Assembly: GCA_022841205.1 (NCBI GenBank)
Contig: JALHCK010000002.1
Location: 45,178 to 109,177, forward strand
Length of the DNA stretch: 64,000 nt
Origin: Methanomicrobiales archaeon
Lineage (GTDB): Archaea; Halobacteriota; Methanomicrobia; Methanomicrobiales; Methanospirillaceae
Direction: 5' to 3'
Every line of letters begins with the position of its first letter. Position 1 is the first letter of the stretch. A program made the translations under genes and the position numbers. The notes below the pieces were generated by a model. The model worked only from the letters and a program-made list of their open reading frames with translations, was not told the origin of the DNA and searched no databases. Shown piece after piece: positions 25,293-34,450 of the stretch.

Positions 25293-25577
25293 TTATTATT
25301 ACTTCGGTGCATACCGGCAATTTATATTTTTCCCGGCAGTCATAATCCATGGCACAGCAATACCGGTGCAGGCAAATCGACCGGATGGATGATGGGGTGA
25401 AAGTCCAGGGGTACTTCCTGGTTTTCTCCTTGTTCCATTATACCTGCCTGGAGCCGGTCCCCTGATGGGGGAAATACATATCCGGACACGAATTTTCAAG
25501 AGCTGCAAACCGGGATAACCGATCCGGAAATTGGAAGAATCAACGAAAGACCAAGAGAAGTAACATGGATGGAATTG

Positions 25578-25924
25578 AGTGGGAGGAGTAAGCCCCCTTC
25601 TGTTCGGTGCGGCATTCAGCTAAGCGCCATACCCGGGTAATTGTGCCTGGACACCACAATACCCTGTTCTGGCTTGCACCCGCAGGGATTCGCCGTTTCA
25701 TCGCATCCTGCCCTTCAGCTCAGCGGGTTATCTTGCGCCGTTTCCGGTCGCGTCTCGCCGGTGAAGGCTCGGCCGTATCATCGCTCGGGGCAGGCCGTGT
25801 CGTTTCTGTGCCAGTGCCGTGACTCTCGCCACCCATACTTGCATATGGCTGCGTGCCCAGGTGGTGGGGGGACTTTCCTCAGCAGCCGGGTTGCCCCGGC
25901 CACCGTCAGCCGCACTCTCCCTCT
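25578..25924 (-). ncRNA. rnpB: RNase P RNA, archaeal type
   Basis: On the minus strand the region contains the universally conserved block gaggaaagtcccccc (forward gggggactttcctc near 25866-25880). About 270 nt later comes the 3' conserved block acagaagggggcttac (forward gtaagcccccttctgt near 25588-25603). The ends, rich in GGGAG and CTCCC, can form helix P1. The RNA subunit cleaves the 5' leader of pre-tRNAs. The boundaries are estimated to within a few bases. A TATA-like aaatatat at 25944-25953 lies about 25 bp upstream of the inferred 5' end. Reading frames over this interval are incidental. Confidence 0.93.
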
Positions 25925-25925
25925 C

Positions 25926-25953
25926 CTATATATATATGCGTCCGATATATTTA
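25926..25953. promoter_or_regulatory. Compact divergent promoter between rnpB and the AMMECR1 gene
   Basis: Two TATA-like stretches lie within 28 bp. tatatatatatg (~25926-25937) is about 26 bp upstream of the AMMECR1 ATG. aaatatatc on the minus strand (25944-25953) is about 25 bp upstream of the rnpB 5' end. The two genes would share this short region with interleaved promoters. Confidence 0.55.
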
Positions 25954-25958
25954 GCGTG

Positions 25959-26531
25959 ATGCATGCCCTCACCGGTGAGGAAGGGGTCATGGCAGTCCGG
26001 TTGGCACGGGCGGTTCTCGAGAACCATGTCGGCCGGGCGCAAAGTGACCTTCCGCTCCTCCCCCCTGTATTTTCGGAAAAGCGCGGTGTCTTTGTCACCC
26101 TGTCCAATGGCGGCGAGCTCCGTGGGTGTATCGGGTACCCGTACCCTACGCATCCCCTTAAGGATGCGCTCTGCGATGCTGCTATCTCCGCAGCCACCCG
26201 GGATACACGGTTCCCACCGGTCCGTGCCCCGGAGCTGCCGCAGCTGCGAATCGAGGTCACCGTGCTGTCCGTTCCCGAACTAGTCACTGCGGACCCGGAA
26301 GCCCGCCCTGCGGTGGTCGATGTCGGGAAGCATGGCCTGATCATACAGGGGCATGGGAGGAGCGGGCTGCTCCTTCCCCAGGTTCCGGTGGAATGGGGAT
26401 GGGACAGCCGTGAATTCCTCGATCATACCTGCCTGAAGGCCGGACTCCCTGCAGGCTGCTGGAAACGGAAAGATGTGGATCTCTATGCGTTCGAGGGGCA
26501 GGTTTTCATCGAAGATAAAGATGACAAGTGA
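25959..26531 (+). CDS. AMMECR1-domain protein
   Basis: A 190-residue single-domain AMMECR1 protein. The diagnostic motif is LRGCIGYPYPTHPL near residue 50, followed by AISAATRDTRFPPV and a late VEWGWDSREFLDHTCLKAGLP. The family is conserved in archaea and eukaryotes; its biochemical role is unsettled, and in many archaea it sits with MEMO and radical SAM partners, which are absent here. ATG 25959 falls at the predicted transcription start, suggesting a leaderless mRNA. A longer in-frame extension would overlap RNase P RNA and is rejected. Confidence 0.9.
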   Translation: MHALTGEEGVMAVRLARAVLENHVGRAQSDLPLLPPVFSEKRGVFVTLSNGGELRGCIGYPYPTHPLKDALCDAAISAATRDTRFPPVRAPELPQLRIEVTVLSVPELVTADPEARPAVVDVGKHGLIIQGHGRSGLLLPQVPVEWGWDSREFLDHTCLKAGLPAGCWKRKDVDLYAFEGQVFIEDKDDK

Positions 26532-26724
26532 TTTCCTTGGGGAGACATTGCAGGATCCTTTGCCCATGTCTCCTCCTTGCACCGTGTTTTTTTTGCAGAT
26601 CGTGATTTTCTGGTAAGAAGAGGTAATCAGCAGTTAGTCCGGTAACAAAAGAGAGCACAAGGCCCGTGCATCACGTCCGGAACATAACTTATTGCTCACC
26701 AGAGCCCAGATAATGCAGAATCTC

Positions 26725-28179
26725 ATGCCCATCACCTTCGAGATACTTGAAAAGGATATTGCCGGGAGGATAGGCCGTCTCCGTGCAGGTAACCAGACGG
26801 TCCGAACCCCGGTGCTACTGCCGGTGGTCAACCCCCATCTGCAACCGGTCTCCCCTGCAGAGATGAAGGCGATGGGTGCAGAGGGGATAATCACCAATGC
26901 CTATATCATCTCCCGCAGCACCCAGTTCCGCGATCGGGCGCTTTCCGAAGGCCTTCACCGCATGCTCGGGTTTGACGGCCTGATCATGACTGATTCCGGC
27001 TCATTCCAGCTGGCGGTTTACGGTGATGTGGAGATCGGGAACCTCGAGACCCTGGAATTTCAGGAAGCGATCGGGAGCGATATCCGGGTGCCGCTCGACA
27101 TCCCGACCTCACCCGAAGCCGGGAGAAAACAGGCGGAGGACGATCTCTCTCTCACCCTTGACCGCCTCCGCGAGGCGCGGGAGAATCTCGGTGCGGATGC
27201 CCCCATCGCCGGCCCGGTCCAGGGAGGGATTTTCGAAGACCTGCGGGAATTTGCCGGGCAAATGGTTGGAAAGATGGGCTTTTCGTTCTGTCCCATCGGC
27301 GCAGTGGTCCCGCTCATGGAATCGTACCGATACAAAGAGCTGGTCCGGGTGGTGATGGCCGCCAGGCGCGGGATCCCGTGTTCCTCGTGCGTCCACCTTT
27401 TTGGGGCTGGTCACCCCTCGATGTTCGCACTTGCCGTGGCCATGGGATGTGATGTCTTTGATTCAGCAGCTTACGCCCTGTATGCCAAAGATCGGCGATA
27501 CATGGCTCCTTCGGGGAGTTACCGGATCGATGAACTTGCAGAGCTCCCCTGTGCCTGCCAGGTATGCCGGAGTCATACCGCCGCAGAACTGCGGGCGTCG
27601 CCCGACATCGTCCGCCTCCTCTCCCTCCATAACCTTGCAGTCAGCCTTGCCGAGATCTCCCGCATCCGCCAGGCTATAACTGACGGGGTGCTCTGGGAAC
27701 TCGTGGACGAACGGTGCCGGGGCCATCCCCAGCTCCTGCAGGCCTACCGCGATTTTCTCGAAAGGGGTAAGGAGATTGAGCCGTTTGACCGGAGCAGCAA
27801 GAGGAGGTTTTTCTACCGGGGAGGTGAGAGCTGTCTTCGGGCCGAGGTATCGGCCTTCCAGCATCAGATCCGGCGGATCGCTACCGGCAGGAACGTGCTC
27901 GTCGCCATGGACGGGGTGAAGCGCCCCGGGTACGATACGATCCTCCTCTTCAAGCCGCCGTTTGGCCCTTTTCCACCCGAACTCCGGGAGACTTTCCCGA
28001 TCGGCCAGAGCGAGATTCCGGAGTGGGACGATGAGATGGTGGTGCAGGGTTGCCTTGGGCTTTTAGCCCTGATGGACGCCAACCCGGAATCGAGGTTCAG
28101 CATATTTACTCATGAACGATGGCTGGATATTGTCCAAAAGGAGCTGCCGGGGTGCGAGGTGCGGTATGACCGGGTATGA
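26725..28179 (+). CDS. tgtA: tRNA-guanine(15) transglycosylase (archaeosine TGT)
   Basis: A 484-residue enzyme that exchanges guanine-15 in the tRNA D-loop for preQ0. The N-terminal catalytic barrel has MTDSGSFQLAVYGD with the general-acid Asp, GPVQGGIFEDLR, and HLFGAGHPSMFALAVAMGCD with the nucleophile Asp region. The zinc site is PCACQVCRSH. The remaining ~170 residues are a C-terminal extension typical of archaeal enzymes; the PUA domain seen in some members is not evident here. ATG 26725 matches the usual N-terminus; ATG 26713 is an alternative. It overlaps arcS by 14 bp. Confidence 0.93.
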   Translation: MPITFEILEKDIAGRIGRLRAGNQTVRTPVLLPVVNPHLQPVSPAEMKAMGAEGIITNAYIISRSTQFRDRALSEGLHRMLGFDGLIMTDSGSFQLAVYGDVEIGNLETLEFQEAIGSDIRVPLDIPTSPEAGRKQAEDDLSLTLDRLREARENLGADAPIAGPVQGGIFEDLREFAGQMVGKMGFSFCPIGAVVPLMESYRYKELVRVVMAARRGIPCSSCVHLFGAGHPSMFALAVAMGCDVFDSAAYALYAKDRRYMAPSGSYRIDELAELPCACQVCRSHTAAELRASPDIVRLLSLHNLAVSLAEISRIRQAITDGVLWELVDERCRGHPQLLQAYRDFLERGKEIEPFDRSSKRRFFYRGGESCLRAEVSAFQHQIRRIATGRNVLVAMDGVKRPGYDTILLFKPPFGPFPPELRETFPIGQSEIPEWDDEMVVQGCLGLLALMDANPESRFSIFTHERWLDIVQKELPGCEVRYDRV

Positions 28180-29797
28180 AGTTATCCGGCGCGATGGCCT
28201 GGCCCGGCTATCGGTCCTCGCCACTCCCCATGGGCCGCTCCATCTCCCTGCTGCCGTGGATACGCGGGATCTCTTCCCCGATCTTGCTAACAGGGAGCTT
28301 TCGAACGTTCCCCTGACTGCCCCTGAAGATTTCGCACGCCAGTACCATTTGCGCGGCAAAGGGCAGCCGGTTACCATCCACCCGGCAATTGAACCGGACG
28401 CATCATCAGGAGACTGCATCATTGTTCCCGGCTGGCATACCGCTCTCTCAAACCCCCGGGGTTACGTTGAATGGCTTGTCAGGCTGAAAGAGGCAGTCCC
28501 CCCTGATACCGCGTGGTATGCGCCCGGGACTGCGCTTCCCTCAAATGCCCATATCCTCTGCTACTCTGGCTTTGACCTCTTTGATTATACCGCAGTCGAC
28601 CTGAAAACCGCCCAGGGCCGCTTCTGTCTCCCCGAAGGCGATTTTCCCGGGAAGGTTATGGACGAAGGGATATGCTCGTGCCCGGGCTGCCGGGAGTCCG
28701 ATCTCCTGCAGCACAACCGGTTCGCCCTTGAGCGGGAACTCGCCCTCATCAGGCAGTTCATCGCCCTTCATCAGGTCAGGGAATTTGTTGAAAGCCGGTC
28801 CCGGATGACGGCAGAGCATGTTGCAATAATCCGGCACCTTGATTCCAGAAACCGGTTCATGGAAGAGCGTATACCGGTTGTCCGCGATGCCCGTCTCGGA
28901 GCCATGAGCGGGGATGCACTCTTCCGGCCCGAAGTCCGGCGGTTTGCCGCCCGAGTGCTCGACCGGTACCTGCCACCCCCGGGCGATGTGGCGGTCCTTC
29001 TCCCCTGCTCTGCGCGAAAGCCCTACTCTCTCTCCCAGAGCCACCGCAGGTTTGCCGGGGCCGTTGCCGGAAGGGCTGTTGAACTGATCGTTACCTCACC
29101 GCTCGGGCTGGTCCCCCGAGAAATCGAGCGAATCTACCCTGCCGCCCACTACGATATCCCCGTCACCGGGTACTGGGACCGGGAGGAGCTCTCCATAACA
29201 GCCAGTGCCCTTGCCGGTTTTCTCTCCCGCCACCCCTGCCGAAGAATCATCGCCCACCTTGACGGAGGAGCGCTCCAGGCAGCGGCGATGGCTGCCGACA
29301 TCTGTGAAAAGGAATTTGAATGTACCGGCGGCGATCGGCCGGCATCCGACGGGGCGCTCAAACGCCTGAGTGAAGCCCTCGAAGGCGAGCGGGTCGTCCG
29401 CCATGATATCGTTCGTGGGACCCTCTCCTACCAGTTCGGGGTGGACGTGGATACCCGCGGGATGGCCGTCCGTTGGAAGAATCTGGACCTCCTGGTCAGG
29501 AAAGGCAAAAACCCGCTCTTCTCTCTCGACCCGGGAACCGGCCTTCTTCGTCCGACATTCGAGGGGTGGAAGCTCATCCCGGAGGGTTACCGCGTGATTA
29601 TCGATGATTTCCCGGTAAGGGGCGATATACTCGCCCCGGGAGTGATCTCGGCCGACCCGCGGATTTTGGAAGGAGACGAAGTGTTAGTGGAAGGCCCGCA
29701 GGCCCTGGCGACCGGCAGGGCGGCGATGCCGGCATTCGAGATGGAAGCATCGTCGCGCGGTATTGCCGTCAGGGTGCGCAAAGTATTGAAAGAGTGA
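28166..29797 (+). CDS. arcS: Archaeosine synthase alpha subunit ArcS
   Basis: A 543-residue TGT paralog that attaches lysine to the preQ0 nitrile in tRNA; the RaSEA partner then releases archaeosine. The hallmark LLPCSARKPYSLSQSHRRF lies near residue 290. A C-terminal PUA domain (~465-543, containing GYRVIIDDFPVRGDILAPGV) binds tRNA. A CSCPGC segment near residue 170 retains the zinc-type cysteines of TGT. The overlap with tgtA indicates coupled translation. The partner RaSEA gene is at 53558-54529. Confidence 0.93.
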   Translation: MTGYEVIRRDGLARLSVLATPHGPLHLPAAVDTRDLFPDLANRELSNVPLTAPEDFARQYHLRGKGQPVTIHPAIEPDASSGDCIIVPGWHTALSNPRGYVEWLVRLKEAVPPDTAWYAPGTALPSNAHILCYSGFDLFDYTAVDLKTAQGRFCLPEGDFPGKVMDEGICSCPGCRESDLLQHNRFALERELALIRQFIALHQVREFVESRSRMTAEHVAIIRHLDSRNRFMEERIPVVRDARLGAMSGDALFRPEVRRFAARVLDRYLPPPGDVAVLLPCSARKPYSLSQSHRRFAGAVAGRAVELIVTSPLGLVPREIERIYPAAHYDIPVTGYWDREELSITASALAGFLSRHPCRRIIAHLDGGALQAAAMAADICEKEFECTGGDRPASDGALKRLSEALEGERVVRHDIVRGTLSYQFGVDVDTRGMAVRWKNLDLLVRKGKNPLFSLDPGTGLLRPTFEGWKLIPEGYRVIIDDFPVRGDILAPGVISADPRILEGDEVLVEGPQALATGRAAMPAFEMEASSRGIAVRVRKVLKE

Positions 29798-29863
29798 CAC
29801 CACATTAGTATACCACAATTGTTGCGGTGGAGGATCAGAAACCATGTACAGGGAGGAAAGGGT

Positions 29864-31006
29864 ATGCCGTTTGTGATTGCTGTTCCAGGGGAGACTGCCC
29901 CGGGAGAAAGGCGGGTTGCGACCGTACCGGAAGTCGTGCAGAAGCTCGTCAAGTCGGGCCACGAGGTCAGGATAGAACACGGGGCGGGCACGGGCGCTTA
30001 TTATCCTGACGATCTCTATATGGCCGCGGGGGCAACGATCGCATATAGCCGGGCTGAGCTGTTGAACGGCGCACAGGTTGTGCTGAAAGTCCAGCCCCCC
30101 ACCATTGCCGAAGCCGACCAGCTGCCCGAAGGCACTATCGTGATCGGGTTCATGAATGCTGGCCGCAATCCCGAAGCTGTCTTCCGGATGCGGGACCGGA
30201 AAATTACGGCGTTTGCCCTTGAACTCGTCCCACGGATCTCCCGTGCCCAGAGTATGGATGCGCTCAGCTCCCAGGCTACTGCCGGAGGGTACGTAGCGGC
30301 CTTGCTTGGGGCCTCACATTGCCCGAAATTCCTCCCCATGCTGACCACCGCCGCAGGCACGATCCGGCCGGCTACCGTGCTCGTTCTTGGTGCCGGAGTC
30401 GCAGGCCTCATGGCAATCGCCACGGCAAAGCGGCTTGGCGCCATTGTCGAGGCCTACGATGTCCGTCGCGCCGCCGGTGAACAGGTACGAAGTCTTGGTG
30501 CAAGGTTCATCGAGCTCGAGATCGATGCCGAAGACCAGGGCGGGTATGCACGCGAGCTCACGCCCGAGGAGAAGATCAGGGAACAGGAGATGGTATCTGC
30601 GGCAGTTGCCCGGGCAGATATCGTCATCACCACCGCCAGTATCCCTGGCCGGAAAGCCCCCCTCCTCATCACGAAAGAGACCGTGGCCACGATGAGGCCT
30701 GGAGCCGTCATCGTTGACATGGCTGCCGAATCAGGCGGCAACTGCGAGCTGACCGTGCCGGGCAGTACCGCATGTGAATCCGGGGTCACGATCCTCGGCT
30801 CCCTGAACCTGCCGGCAGAGATCCCGTTCCATGCAAGCCAGATGTTTGCAAAAAACCTGTACTCGTTCCTGGCACTCCTCACCAGCAGCGATGGAGGAAT
30901 GGTCAAGGAATTTTCTGATGAAATTCTCGCAGCAAGCCTCCTCGTTCACGATGGCGAGATACGCCACGGGCCAACCCGCGATCTTCTGAGCGGAGGGATG
31001 CAGTAA
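29864..31006 (+). CDS. pntAA: NAD(P) transhydrogenase alpha subunit, part 1 (NAD-binding)
   Basis: A 380-residue protein equal to the NAD(H)-binding dI domain of proton-translocating transhydrogenase. Seen are VPGETAPGERRVATVPEVVQKL, ALELVPRISRAQSMDALSSQ with the RxQxMD substrate loop, and the Rossmann motif LVLGAGVAGLMAIATAKRLG with YDVR for NAD specificity. Cytoplasmic, it works with PntAB and PntB in the next two genes. ATG 29864 follows an aaaggg-type element. Its stop overlaps the next ATG by one base. Confidence 0.93.
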   Translation: MPFVIAVPGETAPGERRVATVPEVVQKLVKSGHEVRIEHGAGTGAYYPDDLYMAAGATIAYSRAELLNGAQVVLKVQPPTIAEADQLPEGTIVIGFMNAGRNPEAVFRMRDRKITAFALELVPRISRAQSMDALSSQATAGGYVAALLGASHCPKFLPMLTTAAGTIRPATVLVLGAGVAGLMAIATAKRLGAIVEAYDVRRAAGEQVRSLGARFIELEIDAEDQGGYARELTPEEKIREQEMVSAAVARADIVITTASIPGRKAPLLITKETVATMRPGAVIVDMAAESGGNCELTVPGSTACESGVTILGSLNLPAEIPFHASQMFAKNLYSFLALLTSSDGGMVKEFSDEILAASLLVHDGEIRHGPTRDLLSGGMQ

Positions 31007-31314
31007 TGGACCTGACCATGTTCTGGATCTCGGTCTATATCGTCGTTCTGGCCGCATTCACGGGATACGTCGTTATCAGACGCGTTCCGGTTGTCCTCCA
31101 CACGCCATTGATGAGCGGCTCGAATTTCATTCATGGGATCGTGCTTGTCGGGGCGATGGTCGCGCTCGGCCATGCGACCACGGACCTGGAGAAGATCATC
31201 GGTTTTGTCGCGGTCATCCTTGGGGCAGCAAACGTGACCGGAGGCTATGTAATAACCGAGCGGATCCTCCAGATGTTTGACCGGAGCAAGAAGAAGCAGG
31301 AAAAGGAGGCCTAA
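31006..31314 (+). CDS. pntAB: NAD(P) transhydrogenase alpha subunit, part 2 (membrane)
   Basis: A 102-residue membrane protein with about three to four helices, containing TPLMSGSNFIHGIVLVGAM, the conserved signature of the transhydrogenase alpha membrane domain, and ANVTGGYVITERILQMF. It forms part of the proton channel with PntB. Split PntAA/PntAB genes are the Rhodospirillum-type arrangement. The C-terminus is basic and acidic (KKKQEKEA), cytoplasmic. Confidence 0.93.
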   Translation: MDLTMFWISVYIVVLAAFTGYVVIRRVPVVLHTPLMSGSNFIHGIVLVGAMVALGHATTDLEKIIGFVAVILGAANVTGGYVITERILQMFDRSKKKQEKEA

Positions 31315-31315
31315 G

Positions 31316-32704
31316 ATGGTTGAGTTTTCATCCCTGATCGACCCGGTCTATATCGCAACGGTCGTCATCTTCATCATCGGCCTGCAGCGGATGAGCCACC
31401 CGTCCACCGCCCGGAGCGGAATCGTCTGGGCGGGGGCAGCGATGCTGATTGCAACAATCGTCACCTTCCTGACCCCGGGGCTCTCCAGTTTCGCCCTGAT
31501 GGCAATTGCCATTGTCATCGGCGGAGGTCTTGGATACATCGCAGCAAAGCGGGTTTCCATGACCGACATGCCCCAGATGGTTGCAATCTACAACGGCATG
31601 GGCGGTGGTGCGGCAGCCGGGATTGCAGCGGTCCATCTCCTCGGCACCACCACGGCAGTCACGAGCGTCCTTGCCGTTGTTGGCGGGCTCATCGGGGCGG
31701 TTTCATTTTCAGGGAGCATCATCGCTTTCATGAAGCTCCAGGGCTGGATGCGCCCGCGGCCGATAACCTTCACCGGCCAGCAGTTCGTCAACATGGCCGT
31801 CCTGGCCCTGGCCGTGGCATGCGGTGTACTTTTACTCGGGCATCCGGCCTGGGTGCCGGCTGCATTCCAGTTCTACCTCCCGGCATTCTTCCTCCTGTCG
31901 CTTGGGTTCGGCCTGCTGATGGCACTCCCGATCGGCGGGGCCGATATGCCAGTCGTAATCTCGCTTTTCAATGCGTTGACCGGGATTGCGGTCGGGCTGG
32001 ACGGGTTCTCGTTCCCAACCCCCAATTACGCAATGGTCATCGCTGGAATAATCGTTGGTGCCGCGGGCTCGCTGCTCACGCTCCTGATGGCGCGTGCGAT
32101 GAACCGCTCGATCCCGAACATACTCTTCGGTGCGTTCGGTGCAACCGAAGAAGAGACCGGTACCGGGGTACAGGGCAGCATGAAGCCGATCGAGGCTGAC
32201 GACGCGGCTGTGATGCTCGCGTATTCGGACACCGTGATCATCGTCCCAGGCTACGGGATGGCGGTCGCACAGGCCCAGCAGAAGGTCAAGGAACTGGCCG
32301 ACCTTCTCGAAAGCAGGGATGTCGGCGTGAAGTTTGCCATCCATCCCGTTGCCGGGCGGATGCCCGGGCATATGAACGTCCTCCTCGCCGAGGCCGGAAT
32401 TTCCTACGACCGCCTGTATGATCGGGACGAAATCAACCAGGAGTTCCCGGACACCGATCTGGTCCTGGTCATCGGTGCAAATGACGTGGTCAACCCGGCA
32501 GCGCACCGGCAGGGCAGCCCTCTCTACGGCATGCCAGTCCTCGATGTCGAACAGGCTAAGAATGTCATCGTTCTGAAGCGGGGTGCCGGGAAGGGATTTG
32601 CCGGGATCGAGAACGACCTGTTCTACCGGGACAACACCCGAATGCTCTACGGGGATGCGAAGGAAACGATTGGGTTACTCATACAGGCTCTAAAGAAACT
32701 CTGA
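31316..32704 (+). CDS. pntB: NAD(P) transhydrogenase beta subunit
   Basis: A 462-residue subunit with about eight to nine membrane helices (residues ~1-265), including QMVAIYNGMGGGAAAGIAAVHL, the conserved proton-path region (written here within 20+ context as NGMGGGAAAG), followed by the NADP-binding dIII domain. That domain shows IIVPGYGMAVAQAQQ, FAIHPVAGRMPGHMNVLLAEA-type residues and VIGANDVVNPAA, with a conserved Asp/Tyr arrangement. It couples hydride transfer from NADH to NADP+ with proton entry. Closes the operon. Confidence 0.93.
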   Translation: MVEFSSLIDPVYIATVVIFIIGLQRMSHPSTARSGIVWAGAAMLIATIVTFLTPGLSSFALMAIAIVIGGGLGYIAAKRVSMTDMPQMVAIYNGMGGGAAAGIAAVHLLGTTTAVTSVLAVVGGLIGAVSFSGSIIAFMKLQGWMRPRPITFTGQQFVNMAVLALAVACGVLLLGHPAWVPAAFQFYLPAFFLLSLGFGLLMALPIGGADMPVVISLFNALTGIAVGLDGFSFPTPNYAMVIAGIIVGAAGSLLTLLMARAMNRSIPNILFGAFGATEEETGTGVQGSMKPIEADDAAVMLAYSDTVIIVPGYGMAVAQAQQKVKELADLLESRDVGVKFAIHPVAGRMPGHMNVLLAEAGISYDRLYDRDEINQEFPDTDLVLVIGANDVVNPAAHRQGSPLYGMPVLDVEQAKNVIVLKRGAGKGFAGIENDLFYRDNTRMLYGDAKETIGLLIQALKKL

Positions 32705-32860
32705 AAAACCATGGGGATGTGCCGCGGCACTCCCCCGGTTTGCCCCGTTACGATGCCCATGGCCGGAGTACCTGGACGGATGGGAGAGCATCAATCCCGC
32801 CCAAAGACAGGTGGCCTGAAGACAGGAATGTTACCATGGTTGTGTCGCCCTGTGGAACAG

Positions 32861-33682
32861 TCAGCGCGCTCGAAATATCCGTGACCGGAAGACCTGTCTT
32901 CCTGTTACCACGGCATACACCGCGGTGCTGACCAGGATTATGGTCGCTCCCGATGGGATATCAAGGAAGTACGAGAGCAGGATGCCGGCTGTCGTGAAGC
33001 ATCCACCGAGGGCGACGGCAAGCAGCATCATCCGGAAGAGCGTGGATGAAAATTCCCTGCTGATTGCCGCCGGAAGCGTGAGGAGTGCGATAACGAGGAT
33101 GATCCCGACAACCTGGATGAGCATGACCACGGTCAGGGCTATCAGCGTGAGCAGGAGCAAAACGAGCCACCCAACCGGGAGGTTCATAACCCGGGCGTAC
33201 TCCTCGTCAAAAGTGATGGCGAGGAGGTCATGATAAAAAAATGCGACGGCCAGGAGGATGGCCGCATCGAGCAGGAACATGAGCGCGATCTGGCCAGGCG
33301 GGACCAGAAGGATGTTTCCAAAAAGGTACCCGAAGAGATCCGGGGCAAACCCTGGTGTGAGGTAAACGAAGAGAATTCCGATCGCCATACCTGCTGCCCA
33401 GACGGCACCAATAATGGTGTCGATGTTCTGTGATGCCCACTGGCGTAACCCGCCGACAATCCCGGCCACACCCAGTGTAAACACCGTGGCACCGAGCAGC
33501 GGATCGAGGCCGAGATAGTACCCTATCCCTATACCGCCAAATGCAGCATGGGAAATTCCGCCGCTCACCGTGACCATCTTTTTTGCGACCACAAAGGAGC
33601 CGATCACCCCGCAGACGATGCTGGCAAGTATACCGGCCACAAGAGCGTTCTGGAAAAACTGGTAGCCGAATATCCCGATCAT
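32861..33682 (-). CDS. znuB: Zinc ABC transporter permease (ZnuB type)
   Basis: A 273-residue ABC-3 family permease with about eight membrane segments. VVAKKMVTVSGGISHAAFGGIG is the conserved early loop (key part SGGISHAAFGGIG), followed by GYYLGLDPLLGA and IALTVVMLIQVVGIILVIALL. The family imports zinc or manganese. It is the last gene of the operon regulator-znuA-znuC-znuB, three bases after znuC. Confidence 0.9.
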   Translation of the reverse strand: MIGIFGYQFFQNALVAGILASIVCGVIGSFVVAKKMVTVSGGISHAAFGGIGIGYYLGLDPLLGATVFTLGVAGIVGGLRQWASQNIDTIIGAVWAAGMAIGILFVYLTPGFAPDLFGYLFGNILLVPPGQIALMFLLDAAILLAVAFFYHDLLAITFDEEYARVMNLPVGWLVLLLLTLIALTVVMLIQVVGIILVIALLTLPAAISREFSSTLFRMMLLAVALGGCFTTAGILLSYFLDIPSGATIILVSTAVYAVVTGRQVFRSRIFRAR

Positions 33683-33685
33683 CTG

Positions 33686-34450
33686 TTATTCCTCACCATG
33701 ATGCCTGAAGACCCGGTGGGGCAGTCCGTGGGCGATGAGATCGACAGGGCATCCATACGTATTGTCTATCATGTCCTGGGTAATTTCCCGGGAATCGTGG
33801 GTGAACAGGCGCCGGTTGAGACAGGCCACCTTGGTTACGTGTGAGACGACCACTCCGATATCATGGGTTATCAGAACAATAGTCATCTTCCTTGCCAGGT
33901 CATCGAGAATTTCATAAAAGCCAGCCTGTGTTGGCGCATCAACATAGATGGTCGGTTCATCGAGGAAGAGGATTTCAGGGTTGGCAGCGAGAGCCCGGGC
34001 GATTATGGCCCGCTGTTGCTCTCCACCGGAGAGATCCCGGATCTCGCGGCCGGCGAGGTGGGTTATCCCCATAATTTCGAGCGCATGGTCGGCGGCATCC
34101 TGGTCACCGGTCCCAAATCGCCGTGGTATCCGGTGAATGTGGGAAAGCCGCCCCAGGAGCACCATATCCCTGACACGGATCGGATACTGGAAATCAAACG
34201 TCCGCATCTGGGGGACATATCCGAGCCGCGAACGGTTTTCTTCCGGGGTTCCCCCAAAGATCCGGACGGTCCCCCTGTCGGGAGAAAGAAGGCCGAGGAA
34301 GATCTTGAGGAGCGTGGTCTTTCCTCCTCCATTCGGACCGATTATGGCATAAAAGTCTCCGGAGTGAATGGTGAGGCTGACCCCTTCAAGGATGGACTGG
34401 TTGTTTCGTGAAAACCACACATCTTCGGCAACAATTACCTCCTCATCCAT
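33686..34450 (-). CDS. znuC: Zinc ABC transporter ATP-binding protein (ZnuC type)
   Basis: A 254-residue ABC ATPase: Walker A GPNGGGKTTLLK (~38-49), Q-loop in GYVPQMR, signature LSGGEQQRAIIARAL, Walker B ILFLDEPTIYVD and switch His in LITHDIGVV. ATG 34450 was chosen because it sits directly before the first conserved strand; the extension upstream falls inside znuA. It overlaps znuA by 8 bp. A small Cys/His-containing C-terminus (YGCPVDLIAHGLPHRVFRHH) is suggestive of metal binding but unproven. Confidence 0.9.
   Translation of the reverse strand: MDEEVIVAEDVWFSRNNQSILEGVSLTIHSGDFYAIIGPNGGGKTTLLKIFLGLLSPDRGTVRIFGGTPEENRSRLGYVPQMRTFDFQYPIRVRDMVLLGRLSHIHRIPRRFGTGDQDAADHALEIMGITHLAGREIRDLSGGEQQRAIIARALAANPEILFLDEPTIYVDAPTQAGFYEILDDLARKMTIVLITHDIGVVVSHVTKVACLNRRLFTHDSREITQDMIDNTYGCPVDLIAHGLPHRVFRHHGEE

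Noticed and set aside
25607..25958. Frames over RNase P RNA and N-terminal extension of AMMECR1
   Set aside because: The interval has the conserved RNase P RNA blocks on the minus strand; AMMECR1 homology starts at 25959.
31832..32506. A 224-codon minus-strand frame inside pntB
   Set aside because: Antisense to the NADP-binding domain of pntB; no conserved motif.
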